Below, piece by piece: positions 36,513 through 48,249 of a stretch of DNA of 64,000 nucleotides. The DNA lies in the NCBI GenBank assembly GCA_030604135.1, contig JAUVWL010000022.1:1-64000 (forward strand). Reading direction: 5' to 3'. The notes beneath the pieces were generated by a model. The model was not told where the DNA came from and made no database searches. It saw only the letters and a program-made list of their open reading frames with translations. How positions within the stretch are numbered: position 1 is the first letter of the stretch; each line of letters opens with the position of its first letter. Source of the DNA: Burkholderiales bacterium (GTDB lineage: Bacteria > Pseudomonadota > Gammaproteobacteria > Burkholderiales > Burkholderiaceae_C). The position numbers and the translations under genes are program-made.

Positions 36513-37358
36513 TCACAACGCGTGAAGGTCGTCCAGTTCGTCGCGGCTGAACCCTGCGGCCAGGCGCGCTGCTTCGTTGAACGGTGGGCGCAGGCGCGGC
36601 GCGCGGTGCAGCCGGGTCAGATGCCGGTAGTGAGGCACCGGCTGCAGACCTTGCCTGGCGCACAACCAGGCGTACCAGTGGTTGCCCACCGCCACATGGC
36701 CAATCTCGTCGCGCAGGATGATGTCCAGCACGCCGATGGCGCGCCGCGACGCCTCCGTGCCGACCTGGCGCAATCGGGCCTGAATGAGCGGGGTGGCGTC
36801 CAGGCCTCGGGCTTCAAGCGTGCGGGGCACCAGTGCCATGCGTGCCGTCACGTCGTGCTGGGTTTTCACACACATCTCCCACAGACCATCGTGGGCATCG
36901 AAGTCGCCGTAGTCGTGACCCAGGGCCTGCAGTTCGCTGCGCACCAGGCCGAAGTGCAGGGCCTCTTCGTCGGCCACCCGCAGCCAGTCGCGGTAGAAAT
37001 CGCAGGGCATGCCCGCAAAGCGCCAGGCGGCATCCAGCGCCAGGTTGATGGCGTTGAATTCGATGTGGGCAATGGCGTGCAGCAGCGCGGCCAGGCCCTG
37101 GGCGGTGAACGGGGATCGCTGTGGAACGCTGCCGGGGGGCACCAGACGCGGACGTGCCGGTCGGCCCGGCAGGTTGCAGTCTGGGGAGGGCTGGAGCGCG
37201 GCTTCGGTCTCGGTGGCGAGCACGGCGTCGTCGACCTGCAGCACCTCCTTCTGCAAGGCGTGGGTGGCCGCCTGCTTGGCGGCCGGCTCGGCCATGCACA
37301 AGGCTTCCAGGGCCTGCCGCCGCAGACCGGGGCGCAAAGCATGTGTTTCGACCGTCAT
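36513..37358 (-). CDS. DUF455 family ferritin-like protein
   Basis: A 281-residue protein starting [20 protein letters not shown] (ATG at 37358; the frame runs on upstream but overlaps a divergent gene there). The core has helices rich in E-x-x-H pairs: [21 protein letters not shown] (in part), [17 protein letters not shown] and [16 protein letters not shown], giving a ferritin-like di-metal pattern. DUF455 members are of unknown function, though they look like ferritin-superfamily oxidases. It is divergent from the carbonic anhydrase gene by about 60 bases. Confidence 0.85.
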   Translation of the reverse strand: MTVETHALRPGLRRQALEALCMAEPAAKQAATHALQKEVLQVDDAVLATETEAALQPSPDCNLPGRPARPRLVPPGSVPQRSPFTAQGLAALLHAIAHIEFNAINLALDAAWRFAGMPCDFYRDWLRVADEEALHFGLVRSELQALGHDYGDFDAHDGLWEMCVKTQHDVTARMALVPRTLEARGLDATPLIQARLRQVGTEASRRAIGVLDIILRDEIGHVAVGNHWYAWLCARQGLQPVPHYRHLTRLHRAPRLRPPFNEAARLAAGFSRDELDDLHAL

Positions 37359-37419
37359 CCTTACAATTCTAGGGTGCAGACCGCCCCTGGCCTGCCGCGA
37401 AATCAGGAGACAAGCACAT

Positions 37420-37944
37420 ATGGCCTTGTATGAACTCGATGGTGTGAGCCCGCGCCTGCACGAAAGCAGCTGGGTGGCCGACAACGCCCAGGTGATGGGC
37501 AACGTGGTGCTGGAGCGGGACGCCAACGTCTGGTTCGGCGCCACGCTGCGCGGCGACACCGAGACCATCACGGTGGGCCGTGGCAGCAACATCCAGGACG
37601 GCAGCGTGCTGCATGCCGACGTCGGCTATCCGCTCACGGTGGGGCAGGACGTGACTGTTGGCCACATGGTTATGCTGCACGGCTGCACTATCGGAGACGA
37701 GTCGCTCATCGGCATCGGAGCGGTGGTGCTCAACGGGGCCCGCATCGGCCGCAACTGCATTGTGGCTGCCGGTGCGCTGGTCACCGAGGGCAAGTCCTTT
37801 CCCGATGGGTCCATGATCATGGGCAGCCCGGCCAAGGTGGTGCGCGAACTCGGACCCGAGCAGGTCGAAGGCGTTCGCCGCAGCGCGCTTCACTATGTCG
37901 AGAACGCGGCGCGGTACCGGGCTGGCTTGAAAAAGCTTGCCTGA
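37420..37944 (+). CDS. Gamma carbonic anhydrase family protein
   Basis: A 174-residue left-handed beta-helix protein of hexapeptide repeats (YrdA/PaaY-like). The three zinc-ligand histidines are in [20 protein letters not shown], and the metal site lies between subunits of a trimer. [12 protein letters not shown] at the start and [13 protein letters not shown] near the end are typical. The ATG at 37420 has CAGGAGACAAG upstream. Carbonic anhydrase activity is not assured in this family. Confidence 0.88.
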   Translation: MALYELDGVSPRLHESSWVADNAQVMGNVVLERDANVWFGATLRGDTETITVGRGSNIQDGSVLHADVGYPLTVGQDVTVGHMVMLHGCTIGDESLIGIGAVVLNGARIGRNCIVAAGALVTEGKSFPDGSMIMGSPAKVVRELGPEQVEGVRRSALHYVENAARYRAGLKKLA

Positions 37945-37971
37945 ACCCCATCTGCATACATTGGGTTTTTT
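37944..37971 (+). terminator. Possible intrinsic terminator after the carbonic anhydrase gene
   Basis: AACCCCA (37944-37950) can pair with TGGGTT (37962-37967) with one bulged base across an 11-base loop, running into TTTTTT at 37966-37971. The stem is short, and hslO starts 13 bases later, so it may only be a weak attenuator. Confidence 0.35.
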
Positions 37972-37983
37972 CAGGAAGCTGTC

Positions 37984-38964
37984 TTGTCCGAACTGCACAA
38001 ATTCGTTTTTGAGGGCCTGCCGGTGCGCGGAATGCTTGTTCGCCTGACCGATGCCTGGCAGGACATGCTGCAGCGGCGTCAGGAGGCCGGTGGCTATCCG
38101 CAAGCGGTGACCGAGCTGCTGGGTGAAATGACCGCCGCGGCCACGCTGATGCAGGCCAACATCAAATTCAATGGCGCCCTGGTCCTGCAGATCCAGGGCG
38201 ACGGTCCGGTCAAGCTGGCCGTGGCCGAGGTGCAGCCGGATCTGGCCCTGCGTGCCACCGCCACGGTGCAGGGCGAGGTGGCCGATGGTGTGCCCCTGTC
38301 TCATCTGGTGAACGTGAACAACGGGGGGCGCTGCGCCATCACCCTCGACCCGAAAGACCGCTTGCCCGGACAGCAGCCCTACCAGGGTGTTGTGCCCTTG
38401 TTCGGCGACCGCCGGGAAAAGCTGGAGAAACTCAGCGAGGTCATCGAACACTACATGTTGCAGAGCGAGCAGCTCGACACGCGTCTGGTGCTCGCCGCCA
38501 ACGACAGGGTGGCGGCGGGCCTGCTGATCCAGCGCCTGCCTCTGCAGGGCGAGGGCAACCTGTCCGGCACCGGCACGGTCCGGCGGGAAGAAGACCAGAT
38601 CGGGGCCAACGAAGACTACAAGCGCATCGCCATACTGGCCGGTAGTCTCAAGCGCGAAGAGCTGCTCGAGCTTGACCCCGAGACCATCTTGCGTCGCCTG
38701 TTCTGGGAGGAAGACCTGCGACGCTTCGAGCCGTTGACTGGTGCGGAAGGTCCGCATTTTGCGTGCACCTGTTCCCGCGAACGTGTGGCCTCCATGTTGC
38801 GTGGTCTGGGGGCGAGCGAGGTGGAGTCCCTGTTGGCGGAACAAGGGCAGGTCGAAGTGGGCTGTGATTTTTGTGGTGCCCAGTACCGGTTTGACCCGGT
38901 GGACGCAGCACAGCTGTTTCTGCAGAAGGCCGACCAGCCTCCGGGCTCTCCCGGCATTCACTGA
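37984..38964 (+). CDS. hslO: Redox-regulated chaperone Hsp33
   Basis: Cytosolic holdase activated by oxidation, 326 residues. It begins SELHKFVFEGLPVRGMLVRL, and the conserved GEMTAAATLMQANIKF and RREEDQIGANEDYKRIA-type middle leads to the zinc-binding redox switch CTCSRERV and CDFCGAQY (C-x-C then C-x2-C). The start codon is TTG at 37984 with CAGGAAGC upstream; no ATG or GTG fits the conserved N-terminus. The 3' end overlaps the convergent ATPase gene by 7 bases. Confidence 0.94.
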   Translation: MSELHKFVFEGLPVRGMLVRLTDAWQDMLQRRQEAGGYPQAVTELLGEMTAAATLMQANIKFNGALVLQIQGDGPVKLAVAEVQPDLALRATATVQGEVADGVPLSHLVNVNNGGRCAITLDPKDRLPGQQPYQGVVPLFGDRREKLEKLSEVIEHYMLQSEQLDTRLVLAANDRVAAGLLIQRLPLQGEGNLSGTGTVRREEDQIGANEDYKRIAILAGSLKREELLELDPETILRRLFWEEDLRRFEPLTGAEGPHFACTCSRERVASMLRGLGASEVESLLAEQGQVEVGCDFCGAQYRFDPVDAAQLFLQKADQPPGSPGIH

Positions 38965-39632
38965 TGTCGGGGTGACACCCTGGTCTCCACCAGCCGGCTG
39001 AACAGCCGGTGTTCACAGTCGGGGTCGCTGCAGCGTTCACACACCCAGCGGTTCATGCGTACCTGTGCTGCAGACAGGCCGGGCATGAGCGGTCTGCCCA
39101 GTCGGTGGCCGATGATTCGAAGCGCGGTGTGCAGGCGGTCGGCTCCTTGACCGTAGACGGTGTGAAAGGTAATGCCACCGGCTTGCAGCTCTCGCCTGAG
39201 CACACGGTCTGTGGATTCGCGGATGGCCGGCCCATCGCGAAACAGGCCATCGGCCACCCAGGGCAGGTCCAGGCCCATCACCAGGTGCAGATCGTACCGA
39301 CGCTGGTGTTCCAGTGAGCGCGGGTAGAGGCTGGTGTCGTTGAAGTACAGCTCGCTGTAGCAGGCCACCATCAAGGACGACGTGTCGGCCAGCACCACCT
39401 CGACGCCGCCTTGGGCCTGCGCCTGGCTGATCTGTCGCGCCTGTTCGTCCGCAAGGGCTGCCTGCTCGTGCACATGGGGTGCACGGCCCTGGCGCGAACA
39501 CCATTCGCGAAGGTACTCGGGCACCAGCGACACCACCATGCCGTTTTGTTCCATCAGGTGGTGATGCAAAGCAGAGGCCAGGGTCGACTTGCCGGTCGAC
39601 TCGCCACCCAGCAGGCAGACGGTGAGCACCAT
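38958..39632 (-). CDS. NadR-like P-loop ATPase/kinase
   Basis: A 224-residue nucleotide kinase of the AAA_28/NadR ribosylnicotinamide-kinase-like group. The P-loop is LLGGESTGKSTLA at residues 7-19. VSLVPEYLREW, VLADTSSLMVACYSELYF and DLHLVMGLDLPWVADGLFRD match NadR kinase-like proteins. The C-terminus has a small cysteine cluster (WVCERCSDPDCEH) that could bind zinc and is not found in the NadR kinase domain. No nucleotidylyltransferase or helix-turn-helix is fused. Substrate is uncertain. Last gene of the pyrG-eno operon; it runs past the end of hslO. Confidence 0.75.
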   Translation of the reverse strand: MVLTVCLLGGESTGKSTLASALHHHLMEQNGMVVSLVPEYLREWCSRQGRAPHVHEQAALADEQARQISQAQAQGGVEVVLADTSSLMVACYSELYFNDTSLYPRSLEHQRRYDLHLVMGLDLPWVADGLFRDGPAIRESTDRVLRRELQAGGITFHTVYGQGADRLHTALRIIGHRLGRPLMPGLSAAQVRMNRWVCERCSDPDCEHRLFSRLVETRVSPRHQ

Positions 39633-39641
39633 CGAAACCGT

Positions 39642-39956
39642 TCAGGGACGGCTGGGCTGCACCGCAGGTGGTGCCACAGCACCCTGGGCAAACTGCACGA
39701 AGATTTCGTTGGGCTTGACCATGCCCAGGTCGTGCCGGGCGAGTTCTTCGACCATGTCGAGTCCCTCGCGCAGATCACGCACTTCGCTGGCGATCTGGTC
39801 GTTGCGCAGCTGGGCCTGGCGGTTGAGCTCGTCTTGTTCGGCGAGTTGCCGCTTCAGTGAATTCACGTCGGGCACGCTGCCGCGACCCAGCCACAACTGG
39901 CCGTGGATCACGAGCAGCAGGGCCACGAGCAGGGCAGGAACGAAGCGGGACGCCAT
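39642..39956 (-). CDS. ftsB: Cell division protein FtsB
   Basis: Bitopic divisome protein of 104 residues: a transmembrane segment at residues 6-23, then a periplasmic coiled coil (VNSLKRQLAEQDELNRQAQLR region, residues 33-65) and the conserved tail ELARHDLGMVKPNEIFVQF. It works with FtsL and FtsQ. Location after eno in the pyrG-kdsA-eno operon is the usual one in proteobacteria, which supports the call. Confidence 0.92.
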   Translation of the reverse strand: MASRFVPALLVALLLVIHGQLWLGRGSVPDVNSLKRQLAEQDELNRQAQLRNDQIASEVRDLREGLDMVEELARHDLGMVKPNEIFVQFAQGAVAPPAVQPSRP

Positions 39957-40038
39957 GTGCCGGGAGTTTAATCGCTACCGCATTCCGAAACGCCGCCACG
40001 GGCTGCTGCCTCGTGGCGGATCGATATGCGGTGGAAGC

Positions 40039-41346
<1,308 letters not shown>

Positions 41347-41372
41347 TCAAAAAAGAAAGCAGGACAGGGCGC

Positions 41373-41663
41373 TCAGACGCCCTCCACGGCGAACATGCGG
41401 ATCGAACCCGCGCCCTCGCGGACTTTTCGCGCGTGTGTGTAAGTCTCGGATCGATAGTAGGCTTGGGCGGTGGCGAGGTCGCTGAATTTCAGCACGACCA
41501 CCCGCTGGGGGTTCCATTCACCCTCCAGCGGCTCGACCCGACCACCGCGAACCAGCACCTCGGCGGCAAATTCCTGCATGGCACGGGTACTCCACTCTCG
41601 GTACAGCTTCATCTGGTCTTCGTTGGTGATGGTCACCTCGGCAATGATGTAGGCGGCAGGCAT
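41373..41663 (-). CDS. DUF1330 family protein
   Basis: A 96-residue ferredoxin-fold (dimeric alpha/beta barrel) protein: AAYIIAEVTITNEDQMKLYR, GEWNPQRVVVLKFSDLATAQAYY and a C-terminal FAVEG. This is the DUF1330 family, of unknown function. The ATG at 41663 lies 8 bases after the kdsA stop. It sits inside the pyrG-kdsA-eno operon, where it is not an obligatory member in other proteobacteria. Confidence 0.88.
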   Translation of the reverse strand: MPAAYIIAEVTITNEDQMKLYREWSTRAMQEFAAEVLVRGGRVEPLEGEWNPQRVVVLKFSDLATAQAYYRSETYTHARKVREGAGSIRMFAVEGV

Positions 41664-41671
41664 GGTCGGAT

Positions 41672-42526
41672 TCAGTTGAAGTCGTTTTCGAGGAAGCCGC
41701 TGCGTTTGGTGACCCCGTCCAGCGCGACCAGGGTCTCCAGCAGCGCTTTCATGCGGCCCAGCGGCACGGCGTTGGGCCCGTCGGACCATGCATCGGCCGG
41801 CTTGGGGTGGGTTTCCATGAACAGGCCGGCGACACCGACGGCCACACCCGCCCGCGCCAGCACCGGCACCATTTCGCGTGCACCACCGCTGACCGCGCCC
41901 AGGCCGCCGGGCTTTTGCACCGAGTGGGTCACGTCGAACACGACCGGCGCGCCGGACTGACGCATTTCGGCCAGACTGGTCATGTCGGCCACCAGGTTGT
42001 TGTAGCCGAAGCTCACGCCGCGTTCGCAGGCCAGGAAGCGATCCTCGGACAGCCCGGCTTCCTGGGCGGCAGCACGCGCCTTGTCGATCACGTTCTTCAT
42101 GTCCCAGGGCGCGAGGAATTGCCCCTTCTTGATGTTGACCGGCTTGCCCGACTGGGCCACGGCGCGGATGAAGTCGGTCTGGCGGCACAGGAAGGCAGGG
42201 GTCTGCAGTACATCGACCACGCTGGCGACCTCCGCGACCTGCGACGCCTCGTGCACGTCGGTGAGCACCGGCAGTCCGGTCTGGCGACGCACCTCGTCCA
42301 GGATTTTCAGGCCCGCATCCAGACCGACACCCCGCTGGCTGCTGCCCGACGACCGGTTGGCCTTGTCGAACGAACCCTTGTAGATGAGGGGTATACCCAG
42401 GGCCGAGCAGATCGCCTTGAGCTGCCCCGCCACGTCCAGCGACATCTGCAGACCTTCGATCGAACAGGTGCCGGCGATCAGGAAGAAGCGCTGGTCCAGG
42501 CCGACGTCGAATCCGCAGAGTTTCAT
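41672..42526 (-). CDS. kdsA: 3-deoxy-8-phosphooctulonate synthase
   Basis: Condenses arabinose 5-phosphate and phosphoenolpyruvate to KDO 8-phosphate for lipopolysaccharide. The 284-residue protein starts [19 protein letters not shown] and has [32 protein letters not shown] (in part), [27 protein letters not shown] and [18 protein letters not shown]. The ATG at 42526 is 15 bases downstream of the pyrG stop. A frame open further upstream is antisense-like read-through and not coding. Confidence 0.96.
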   Translation of the reverse strand: MKLCGFDVGLDQRFFLIAGTCSIEGLQMSLDVAGQLKAICSALGIPLIYKGSFDKANRSSGSSQRGVGLDAGLKILDEVRRQTGLPVLTDVHEASQVAEVASVVDVLQTPAFLCRQTDFIRAVAQSGKPVNIKKGQFLAPWDMKNVIDKARAAAQEAGLSEDRFLACERGVSFGYNNLVADMTSLAEMRQSGAPVVFDVTHSVQKPGGLGAVSGGAREMVPVLARAGVAVGVAGLFMETHPKPADAWSDGPNAVPLGRMKALLETLVALDGVTKRSGFLENDFN

Positions 42527-42540
42527 GAGTGGTGTCTCCG

Positions 42541-44241
<1,701 letters not shown>

Positions 44242-44330
44242 TTATAGGCGGCGGGGCAGGGAGGGCCGTCCGTCTGCAGGTCCAGCTGGAGTCTCGATGG
44301 TTGGGGTTCACCCTCTGTTACATTGCGCGC

Positions 44331-45566
44331 ATGAAGGATCTGGCCGGCAAGCACATTGTTCTCGGGCTCTCGGGCGGCATCGCCTGCTACAAAGCGGCCG
44401 AACTGTGCCGCGCGCTCATCAAGGCGGGCGCCTCGGTGCAGGTGGTGATGACCGAGGCGGCGGGCCAGTTCATCACCCCAGTGACCATGCAGGCCCTGTC
44501 GGGACGCCCTGTTTTCAGCTCGCAGTGGGATGAGCGCACTTCGGGTGGCATCGACAACAACATGCCGCACATCAACCTCAGCCGGGAGGCCGATGCGATT
44601 GTGGTGGCACCGGCCAGCGCCGACTTCATGGCCAAGCTGTTGCACGGCCGGGCCGATGACCTGCTGAGCCTGATGTGCCTGGCCAGGCCCCTGGAGTCGG
44701 TGCCGCTGGTACTGGCACCGGCCATGAACCGCGAAATGTGGGCCCACCCGGCCACCCAGCGCAACGTGGCACAGCTGCGGGCCGATGGCGCCACGGTGCT
44801 GGACGTGGGGGTGGGGGACCAGGCCTGCGGCGAAAGTGGTGATGGCCGCATGCTGGAACCCGAGGAGCTGCTGTATGAGCTGACGCGCTTTTTCACGCCC
44901 AAGCTGCTGGCGGGCCAGCATGTGCTGGTGAGCGCGGGTCCGACCTTCGAGGCCATCGACCCGGTGCGGGGTCTGACCAACCTGTCCAGTGGCAAGATGG
45001 GCTTTGCCATTGCCCGCGCGGCGCATGAAGCCGGCGCCCAGGTCACGCTGGTGGCAGGACCCGTGGCCTTGCCAACACCGCGCGGTGTCGGCCGTATCAA
45101 CGTGAAGTCGGCGCTGAACATGCAAAAGACGCTGAACGTGCTGGCGCAGACCTGCAGCGTGTTCGTCTCGGCAGCGGCGGTGGCCGACTGGCGGCCGGTC
45201 AGCGAATCCACACAGAAGATCAAGAAGGACGGCAGTGGCGCTGTGCCGACGCTGTCGTTCGTCGAGAACCCGGACATCCTGGCCGGCATTGCGGCCAGCG
45301 CGCGGGCCCAGAGTGGCGCCCTTTATTGCGTGGGCTTTGCGGCCGAGAGCCATGACCTGGCCGAGAACGCCCAGGTCAAGCGGTTGCGCAAGGGTGTGCC
45401 ATTGCTGGTGGGCAATATCGGACCGGATACCTTCGGGCAGGATGACAACGCCTTGTTGCTGGTGGATGAACAGGGCAGCACCGAGCTGCCGAGGGCCAGC
45501 AAGCTTTCTCTGGCGCGGCAGCTGATACAGGAAATCGCTAGGCGCTTGCCCGCAGCGGCCACCTGA
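44331..45566 (+). CDS. coaBC: Bifunctional phosphopantothenoylcysteine decarboxylase / phosphopantothenate--cysteine ligase
   Basis: Coenzyme A synthesis, 411 residues from the ATG at 44331. The FMN-dependent CoaC half has LGLSGGIACYKAAEL, the catalytic His in NMPHINLSR, APAMNREMW and the active Cys in DQACGESGDGRM. The CoaB half has SAGPTFEAIDPVRGLTNLSSGKMG, SAAAVADWRP, KIKK and VGFAAES. Upstream in-frame codons are not conserved. A GC stem (GCGCGC at 45569-45574 and 45581-45586 region) follows the stop and overlaps the next promoter. Confidence 0.95.
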   Translation: MKDLAGKHIVLGLSGGIACYKAAELCRALIKAGASVQVVMTEAAGQFITPVTMQALSGRPVFSSQWDERTSGGIDNNMPHINLSREADAIVVAPASADFMAKLLHGRADDLLSLMCLARPLESVPLVLAPAMNREMWAHPATQRNVAQLRADGATVLDVGVGDQACGESGDGRMLEPEELLYELTRFFTPKLLAGQHVLVSAGPTFEAIDPVRGLTNLSSGKMGFAIARAAHEAGAQVTLVAGPVALPTPRGVGRINVKSALNMQKTLNVLAQTCSVFVSAAAVADWRPVSESTQKIKKDGSGAVPTLSFVENPDILAGIAASARAQSGALYCVGFAAESHDLAENAQVKRLRKGVPLLVGNIGPDTFGQDDNALLLVDEQGSTELPRASKLSLARQLIQEIARRLPAAAT

Positions 45567-45572
45567 GCGCGC

Positions 45573-45625
45573 TTGTCCCCGCGCGCAGCTGGCGCTATGA
45601 TCCTCAGAATAAGTAATTGCTTATT
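45573..45625 (+). promoter_or_regulatory. Promoter with overlapping AT-rich dyad before the hydrolase gene
   Basis: TTGTCC (45573-45578) and TATGAT (45596-45601) are spaced by 17 bases, a good sigma-70-type arrangement. Seven bases past the -10, where transcription would begin, lies AATAAGTAATTGCTTATT (45608-45625), an 18-base dyad matching at 8 of 9 pairs and very AT-rich for this region. This is a typical place for a repressor operator. The regulator is not identifiable from the window. Confidence 0.6.
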
Positions 45626-45651
45626 TGTGGATTGAGGCCGAGGAGACTGCC

Positions 45652-46713
45652 ATGATCGAGGAACAAGCGTCCCAGACCCGGTGGGACGATAAGGGTATGC
45701 GCCACAACCGCCGCCGATGGTTGGGCATCACGGCAGGTTTGGGGCTCGGGGCCGTTGCCCTGGCGGCTGTACCCGAGGTTCGGGTGTTTGCCCGTCAGCT
45801 GCAGGACTTCATTGAAGGTCCGCCGGTCCCGGACATCCGGCCGGAGCGGCTTTCGGACCACGTCTGGATGATTTATTCCAGGGACGGTTTTCCGACACCG
45901 GAGAACCAGGGCATGATGGCCAATGTGCTGTTTGCCATCACGCGCGAAGGCGTGGTCGTCATGGACAGTGGCGGTTCGCTGCAAATCGGCGAAATGGCCA
46001 TTCGCATGATCCGATCCGTCACGGACAAGCCGGTGGTGGCGGTGCTCAACAGCCACTACCACGGTGATCACTGGCTGGGCAACCACGCTTTCACCAACGC
46101 TTTTGGCAAGGACTTGCCCATCTACGCCCTGGGCCACACCGTGGAGCAGATCAAGGGCCACGAGGGCAATCTCTGGCGCAGCCTGATGGAGCGCTGGACC
46201 AACCAGGCTACCATGGGTACCCAGGTGGTGGCACCCAACCGGGTGGTTGAGCACGGCCAGGTGCTCGATTTCGGTGATGTGCAAATCCGTCTTCACCACT
46301 ACGGACAGGCGCACACGCCGTCCGACCTGTGCATGGAGGTGGTTCAGGACCGCCTCACCTATGTCGGCGACATTGCCATGGAGAACCGCATCGCCAACAT
46401 GGACGATGGCTCCTACCCCGGCACGTTCAAGTACTACGAGGAACTCAAACGAGCCGCAGGAGAGCAGGACTGGGTGCCCGGGCACGGCCGTGGCAGCAAA
46501 AGCCTGCTGGACAGCTATGGGACCTTCATGCGGGGTATCTGGGAGCCCTGTGTGCAGGCCGTCAAGGACGGTGTTCCCCTCGACGGTGCCAAGGCGCTGG
46601 TGTTGAAAGACCCCCGAGTGGCCAGCCGGGCCGCCAACATGGACGGCTTCGACAGCAACATTGGCAAGTACACCAGCCTGGCCTACCTGGAGGCCGAAAA
46701 AGAAGCCTTCTGA
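45652..46713 (+). CDS. Tat-exported metallo-beta-lactamase-fold hydrolase
   Basis: A 353-residue zinc hydrolase. Near the N-terminus NRRRWLGITAGLGLG (about residues 19-33) reads as a twin-arginine signal, so the folded enzyme is likely exported to the periplasm. The MBL core has the metal motif SHYHGDHWLGN (H-x-H-x-D-H), a distal His in HYGQAHTPSDL, YVGDIAMENR, and a third His in VPGHGRGS. The pattern is close to SoxH-type and other exported MBL proteins; the substrate is unknown. The ATG at 45652 has AGGAG 8 bases upstream, and an in-frame TTG/ATG region further up overlaps the dyad. Confidence 0.85.
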   Translation: MIEEQASQTRWDDKGMRHNRRRWLGITAGLGLGAVALAAVPEVRVFARQLQDFIEGPPVPDIRPERLSDHVWMIYSRDGFPTPENQGMMANVLFAITREGVVVMDSGGSLQIGEMAIRMIRSVTDKPVVAVLNSHYHGDHWLGNHAFTNAFGKDLPIYALGHTVEQIKGHEGNLWRSLMERWTNQATMGTQVVAPNRVVEHGQVLDFGDVQIRLHHYGQAHTPSDLCMEVVQDRLTYVGDIAMENRIANMDDGSYPGTFKYYEELKRAAGEQDWVPGHGRGSKSLLDSYGTFMRGIWEPCVQAVKDGVPLDGAKALVLKDPRVASRAANMDGFDSNIGKYTSLAYLEAEKEAF

Positions 46714-46725
46714 CCGGGCTCAAAC

Positions 46726-46835
46726 CCACGCAGCGGCGCAGCGTGGGGGCGCAGGAGCCCGGCGCAGGGCCGCCCCAAGCCGGGTTCGCACCCCCTCGGG
46801 GGGCAGCGACCCGCGCAGCGGCGGAGCGTGGGGGC
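46726..46835 (-). repeat. GC-rich palindromic repeat, compound intergenic copy (D and partial E)
   Basis: Read on the minus strand, a full copy runs 46835 to about 46758: CCCCCACGCTCCGCCGCTGC, GGGTCGCTGCCCCCCGAGGG, GGCTTGGGGCGGCCCTGCGC. It is followed at 46749-46726 by a second, truncated start CCCCCACGCTGCGCCGCTGC. The full copy begins two bases beyond the ppk2 stop codon. Nothing else is seen in this gap. Confidence 0.85.
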
Positions 46836-46836
46836 A

Positions 46837-48114
46837 CTAGAGTATCGCGCTTCCCGGCTGTTCACCTCGCTCGTAGACCACGTGAGCGCGCCCGACAATC
46901 AGTGAATCCAGGGTGCCGATGTTGCTGCTGTCCTTGTTCGTGTAGGGCAGCTTCTGCAACACATACCGCATGGCGTTGAGGCGTGCCCGCTTCTTGCAAT
47001 CGCTCTTGATCACTGTCCATGGCGCATCGGCGGTGTCCGTCTCGAAGAACATCGCCTCCTTGGCCTTGGTGTAGTCGTCCCATTTGTCCAGGCTGGCCAT
47101 GTCGATGGGGCTGAGCTTCCATTGTTTGAGGGGGTGGGCCTTGCGCTCCTTGAAGCGGCGGCGCTGCTCCTCGCGGCTCACCGAGAACCAGAACTTGATC
47201 AGGTGAACACCGCTGCGCACCAGATGGCGCTCGAACTGCGGAGCCTGGCGCATGAACTCCTGGTATTCCTCGTCGGTGCAGAACCCCATGACGCGTTCCA
47301 CCCCGGCCCGGTTGTACCAACTGCGATCGAACAGCACGATTTCTCCCGCCGTCGGCAGGTGTTGCACATAGCGCTGGAAGTACCATTGACCTCTTTCGAC
47401 CTCGGTGGGTTTTTCCAGGGCCACCACACGTGCGCCCCGTGGGTTGAGGTGTTCCATGAAACGCTTGATGGTGCCCCCTTTGCCAGCCGCATCGCGGCCC
47501 TCGAAGAGAATCACCACCCGCTGCCCGGTGTCCTTGGCCCAGGCCTGCAGCTTCAGCAGCTCGACCTGAAGCAGGTATTTCTGGGCTTCATAGACGCGTC
47601 TGGACAGCAGGTTCTTGTAGGGGTAGGCACCGCTGCGCCAGTCTTTGGCCAGTTGCTCGTCCGGGTTGACTTCCAGCTTGGCGCTGCGTTGCCTGGCCTT
47701 GGTTTCGCCCTTGATCAGCTGCCGGATGGCCTTGGCGTCATCGGGAGCGGCGCCCTCCAGAATGGCGCGCAGCGATTCGGCCTTGGTCGCTGCATCCGTT
47801 TGCGGCTTTGACAGGATGTCGCGTACGGCCGCCAACTGCCCTGCCTGCCGAGCAGCCACGCTTTGCTTGACCGACGCCTTGCGGATTTGAGCGGGACGTT
47901 GGCTGCCAGTGACGTCGCCGAGACTGACACGTCGAGGCTTTTCGACGGCTTCGGTGGCGGCCTCCGTCCTCGGCTTTGCGTTGGTCGAGCGCTTCCTAGT
48001 GGCACCCGTTACCGTTGCCGTATCGCCCGCCCGAACCGCAGACCGGCGCCTGGCGCTCGCATTTGTTGCAGCAGATTCGCCAGGGTTGGAGGGGCGGGTG
48101 GTGCGCTCGGCCAT
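46837..48114 (-). CDS. ppk2: Polyphosphate kinase 2 with long basic N-terminal extension
   Basis: Transfers phosphate between polyphosphate and nucleotides. The protein has 425 residues. The kinase core begins about residue 155 (KDWRSGAYPYKNLLSRRVYE) with Walker A FEGRDAAGKGGTIKRF, Walker B FDRSWYNRAG, and lid RRRFKERKAHPLKQWKLS, typical of single-domain class I PPK2. The first roughly 140 residues are low-complexity, rich in Ala, Arg, Lys, Ser and Thr, like histone-H1-type tails, and are not part of the enzyme. The TAG stop is followed after two bases by a repeat copy. Confidence 0.93.
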   Translation of the reverse strand: MAERTTRPSNPGESAATNASARRRSAVRAGDTATVTGATRKRSTNAKPRTEAATEAVEKPRRVSLGDVTGSQRPAQIRKASVKQSVAARQAGQLAAVRDILSKPQTDAATKAESLRAILEGAAPDDAKAIRQLIKGETKARQRSAKLEVNPDEQLAKDWRSGAYPYKNLLSRRVYEAQKYLLQVELLKLQAWAKDTGQRVVILFEGRDAAGKGGTIKRFMEHLNPRGARVVALEKPTEVERGQWYFQRYVQHLPTAGEIVLFDRSWYNRAGVERVMGFCTDEEYQEFMRQAPQFERHLVRSGVHLIKFWFSVSREEQRRRFKERKAHPLKQWKLSPIDMASLDKWDDYTKAKEAMFFETDTADAPWTVIKSDCKKRARLNAMRYVLQKLPYTNKDSSNIGTLDSLIVGRAHVVYERGEQPGSAIL

Positions 48115-48249
48115 GCTTTGTCATCCTTCCAGAGAGAATCCATCCATTGTCCTCGCATGACACTTTGATGACTTGACAAATATCAAGCCGATCGGGCGTC
48201 GACTGAACTTGCCCACAGCCGCGCGACACAGCCAGCATGACCGAGGGAA

